A stretch of DNA of 64,000 nucleotides from Marsupella aquatica (Eukaryota > Marchantiophyta). Below, one piece after another: positions 61,856 to 64,000 of the stretch. The position numbers were made by a program, and so were the translations under genes. The notes under the pieces were generated by a model that did not search any database, was not told the DNA's origin, and saw only the letters and a list, made by a program, of their open reading frames with translations. Position 1 is the stretch's first letter. Every line of letters starts with the position of its first letter. Location of the stretch: contig OZ316894.1 of the NCBI GenBank assembly GCA_973895155.1, forward strand, positions 23,870,001 to 23,934,000, given 5' to 3'.

Positions 61856-62924
61856 TTACCAGCCTCCCTCAACCCATCTGTTAGAAGTAGAAACAAACCC
61901 TCCCTCATCGGTCCTATGCTAGCGAGCCATCAGCCCTGACGTCCGCAATCCACTCACGCCACGCGCATCGTCGCAATTGTTCAGATCTATTTCGGGACGT
62001 AATTATCGTCCCGTGAGTCAGAGCGAGGCATGCATAATTCCGCCGTCCAGAGTCCAGATGTTTTCTGCGAATTCCCCGCTAAATCCAAGACTTGGAGATC
62101 CACTCCCGCGCGAGCAGCAGTCTATCGTCGAAGGGATTCCTTCCGCTCAAACCATAGCGCCCCTCCTCACATTCCAGGAAAACAACTGGACTTCGGTTTG
62201 TAGCACTTCCCGCAATCATGATGGTGTCGTCAATAACAAGCCCGTGACCATTCTGCGGATGAGGATTCTCTCCCAATTCCAATCCCACGGCCGTGACGTA
62301 CACAATTGGGGATGAAGTAGTAATTGCGCGCAATCCACAAAACTGGCAACCGACATCATCTGAAACATGCGATCGCGAGTGTGATGATCGATCGAGTCCA
62401 AACAAAGCTCAACCCTCGGAGTGGCATTTCTCAGAGATCTCTTTGTTCTTGTCCGTTGCCTGAAAGTTGCAATCGCGAGCGATGAGTCCACCAAAACGTA
62501 ACCCTCGGAGTCGCATCGCATCTCTCTGAGATCTCGTTCCTCTCCTCGCTTCTCCTCCGTCTCCATCTCCGCCACCACATGGGAGCTGTGCTTTCTTGGT
62601 AGACAAGGCTACAGCAGGCGACGGACGTGAATTGCATGGGTCATCAACTCTTCAGCTCTCTCTTCAGTCGAGCGTTTTCTTTAGTGACGAAAAAACAATT
62701 ACCCAAATTCCACCGCATTGAAAATTGAAAGCTAAGCCAGGATGGACGGAGACTTTGTCCCTGCGCATCTCAGTGTAAAGCCATCAACAGTCCCTCCAAT
62801 CCGAGTGTAAAGTCGTAAATTCGGCAACGAAGAAATGTTGCAGATCTGTAATCATTTTTCGAGATCATTTTTGGAGGTCCCTGTTATTTCCGAGTACGGA
62901 AGAAAGGCTACCTGTGTGTCACCA
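61856..62924. other. No confident gene
   Basis: Overlapping open frames on both strands (plus 61977-62315; minus 62578-62079) without recognisable domains. One may be an exon, but neither strand shows a spliced partner. Confidence 0.35.
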
Positions 62925-63050
62925 TTAAATTCAGTAGGGAAAATTGGAGTGTGTGTAACCAATTAACCATTAAATTCAGTAAGGGAAAATGGAGTGTGTA
63001 GCCATTAAATTCAGTAGGGAAGAAAGGAGAAAGGATAAAATGCGTAACCA
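62925..63050 (+). repeat. Three imperfect copies of a 45-60-bp unit
   Basis: The phrase ccattaaattcagta-ggga, followed by gtgtgt or agaaagg and then (t)aacca, recurs at about 62922, 62963 and 63002. Confidence 0.7.
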
Positions 63051-63264
63051 TTTTTGGATGTCTCATTTTTGGATGTATCTGCTATTTCACTAATCTCTCA
63101 CCTAGGAAGTCATGATCCTTAACTTTTTCCATACCATACTTACAACATTTAGGTGCTATAATAGTCTGGGCTGGAATTCTAATTTGAACTTCCCAGAATG
63201 TTTGCCCCAGAAAGTCAGAGGGTTATAGCCTAGTAACTCTACATGCATACCATCATTGTACTGT

Positions 63265-63560
63265 GCATCAACAGTCTCTCCCATCCCATTGTAAAGCCAT
63301 CAACCTGTAAAGTCATCAACCAGTGTATGCTCATCACCAAGGATGCACAGAATAGTTTTTAGAGGCACCCGGTAAAGTCATCAACCAGTTTACTGTCACC
63401 ACCAAGGGTGTCACGAATAGTTTTTCCAGGCAGCAACCAGTTTACTCTCATCAGCAAGGACGCCCCAAATTGGTTTTTCAGGGACCCCGTAAAGTCGACC
63501 AGATTACTGTCATCAGCATTACTGGCATCAGCCAGTTTACACCCGACAGAAAAAGTGTCT
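63265..63560 (+). repeat. Degenerate short repeats (gtaaagtcatcaaccag family)
   Basis: Units containing gtaaagtcatcaaccag, tttactgtcatc and aatagtttttc-gg recur five to six times with variable spacing. The plus-strand ORF over them (63408-63647) is probably a by-product. The remaining sequence to 64000 shows nothing recognisable. Confidence 0.6.
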
Positions 63561-64000
63561 GGCTGCTTTACGAAGGACGCTCAGAATAGTTTTTTTCGAG
63601 AGACAACGAACACCTTGGAAAACATCACTGTTCTCCTCCCAAGTTAGAGCCTAAAAATAGTTTGTTACTCTTTTAGGTTAGTGAGACGACCTTGTGGTAG
63701 CAGTTTAAACATCAGCAAATCCAACATTGAGCTTCTCTAATTTTGTCCTGAACTCAAATAAGCCTATTGTCGTCTTCACTTTGTATCGAACAAATTAGAA
63801 GTATGGATCAAATTCATCCTCTGCACATGCCATCAAAATCTAAATCTGAATCGGGATTTGTATCGTTGCCCAATGTATATGTTGATAGGATCTGAACAGG
63901 ATCAAATTGATGTTTGCACGAAAATGTTTAGATCCGTGTCAAATTCCAAATCATATGAGAGTCCCCAAACATGAGGGACATTGAATACAACTCTAAAGAT

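Noticed and set aside
61977-62578. Competing plus- and minus-strand ORFs
   Set aside because: Mirror-image open frames without domains or splice partners; neither strand can be preferred.

Overview
The window is nuclear DNA from a plant-lineage eukaryote (streptophyte: land plant or charophyte alga). The evidence is a P-class PPR gene, a CACTA transposon with plant DUF4218, DUF4216 and Transposase_24-type regions, a plant-type Ty3/gypsy element, and short GT-AG introns. The MYST acetyltransferase is rather divergent from the flowering-plant HAM1 pattern I know, so an early-diverging lineage is my inference. The species cannot be named from the sequence.

Layout. (1) 0-5.3 kb: remnants of a retroelement-type ORF, a 54-bp acidic minisatellite, and a decayed RAD5/RAD16-like SNF2 helicase gene on + (DEAH box lost, several frameshifts and stops). 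(2) 5.5-21.7 kb: an older two-ORF locus bounded on both sides by degenerate TTTACG-type arrays. It was split by a 13.1-kb Ty3/gypsy retrotransposon (7122-20249, 1867-bp LTRs, perfect 5-bp target duplication ACTTG). The retrotransposon is unusual: each LTR holds an ORF resembling the C-terminal OB-fold of RPA70, and the integrase runs on into about 1000 extra residues. (3) 22.9-28.8 kb: a decayed CACTA element with TNP2-side and TNP1/Transposase_24-side coding parts and a subterminal repeat field. (4) 30.4-34 kb: a repeat-built locus with a 22-bp ACGT-core array, a triplicated promoter-like block, an unrecognised 189-codon ORF with in-frame duplications, a 51-bp minisatellite and a tandem segmental duplication. 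(5) 34.9-41 kb, minus strand: a complete 15-exon MYST histone acetyltransferase (508 aa), all phases consistent. (6) 42-48.6 kb: gene-poor, with a putative solo LTR, a degenerate TTGACATCTTTT array and a 59-bp triplet repeat. (7) 48.6-51 kb: an 18-repeat PPR gene broken by three single-base-type frameshifts. (8) 51.8-56.6 kb: an intact CRTAC1-like FG-GAP/ASPIC gene, including a 22-nt microexon. (9) 57.8-61.4 kb, minus strand: an unidentified multi-exon gene, followed by an inverted repeat and degenerate repeats.

The intact housekeeping-type genes (MYST, CRTAC1-like, probably the 57.8-61.4 kb gene) sit in the right half. The left half is layered mobile DNA. The most novel candidates are the LTR-embedded RPA70-like ORF, the giant integrase extension, and a domain pattern I see three times in retroelement-type ORFs of this window.
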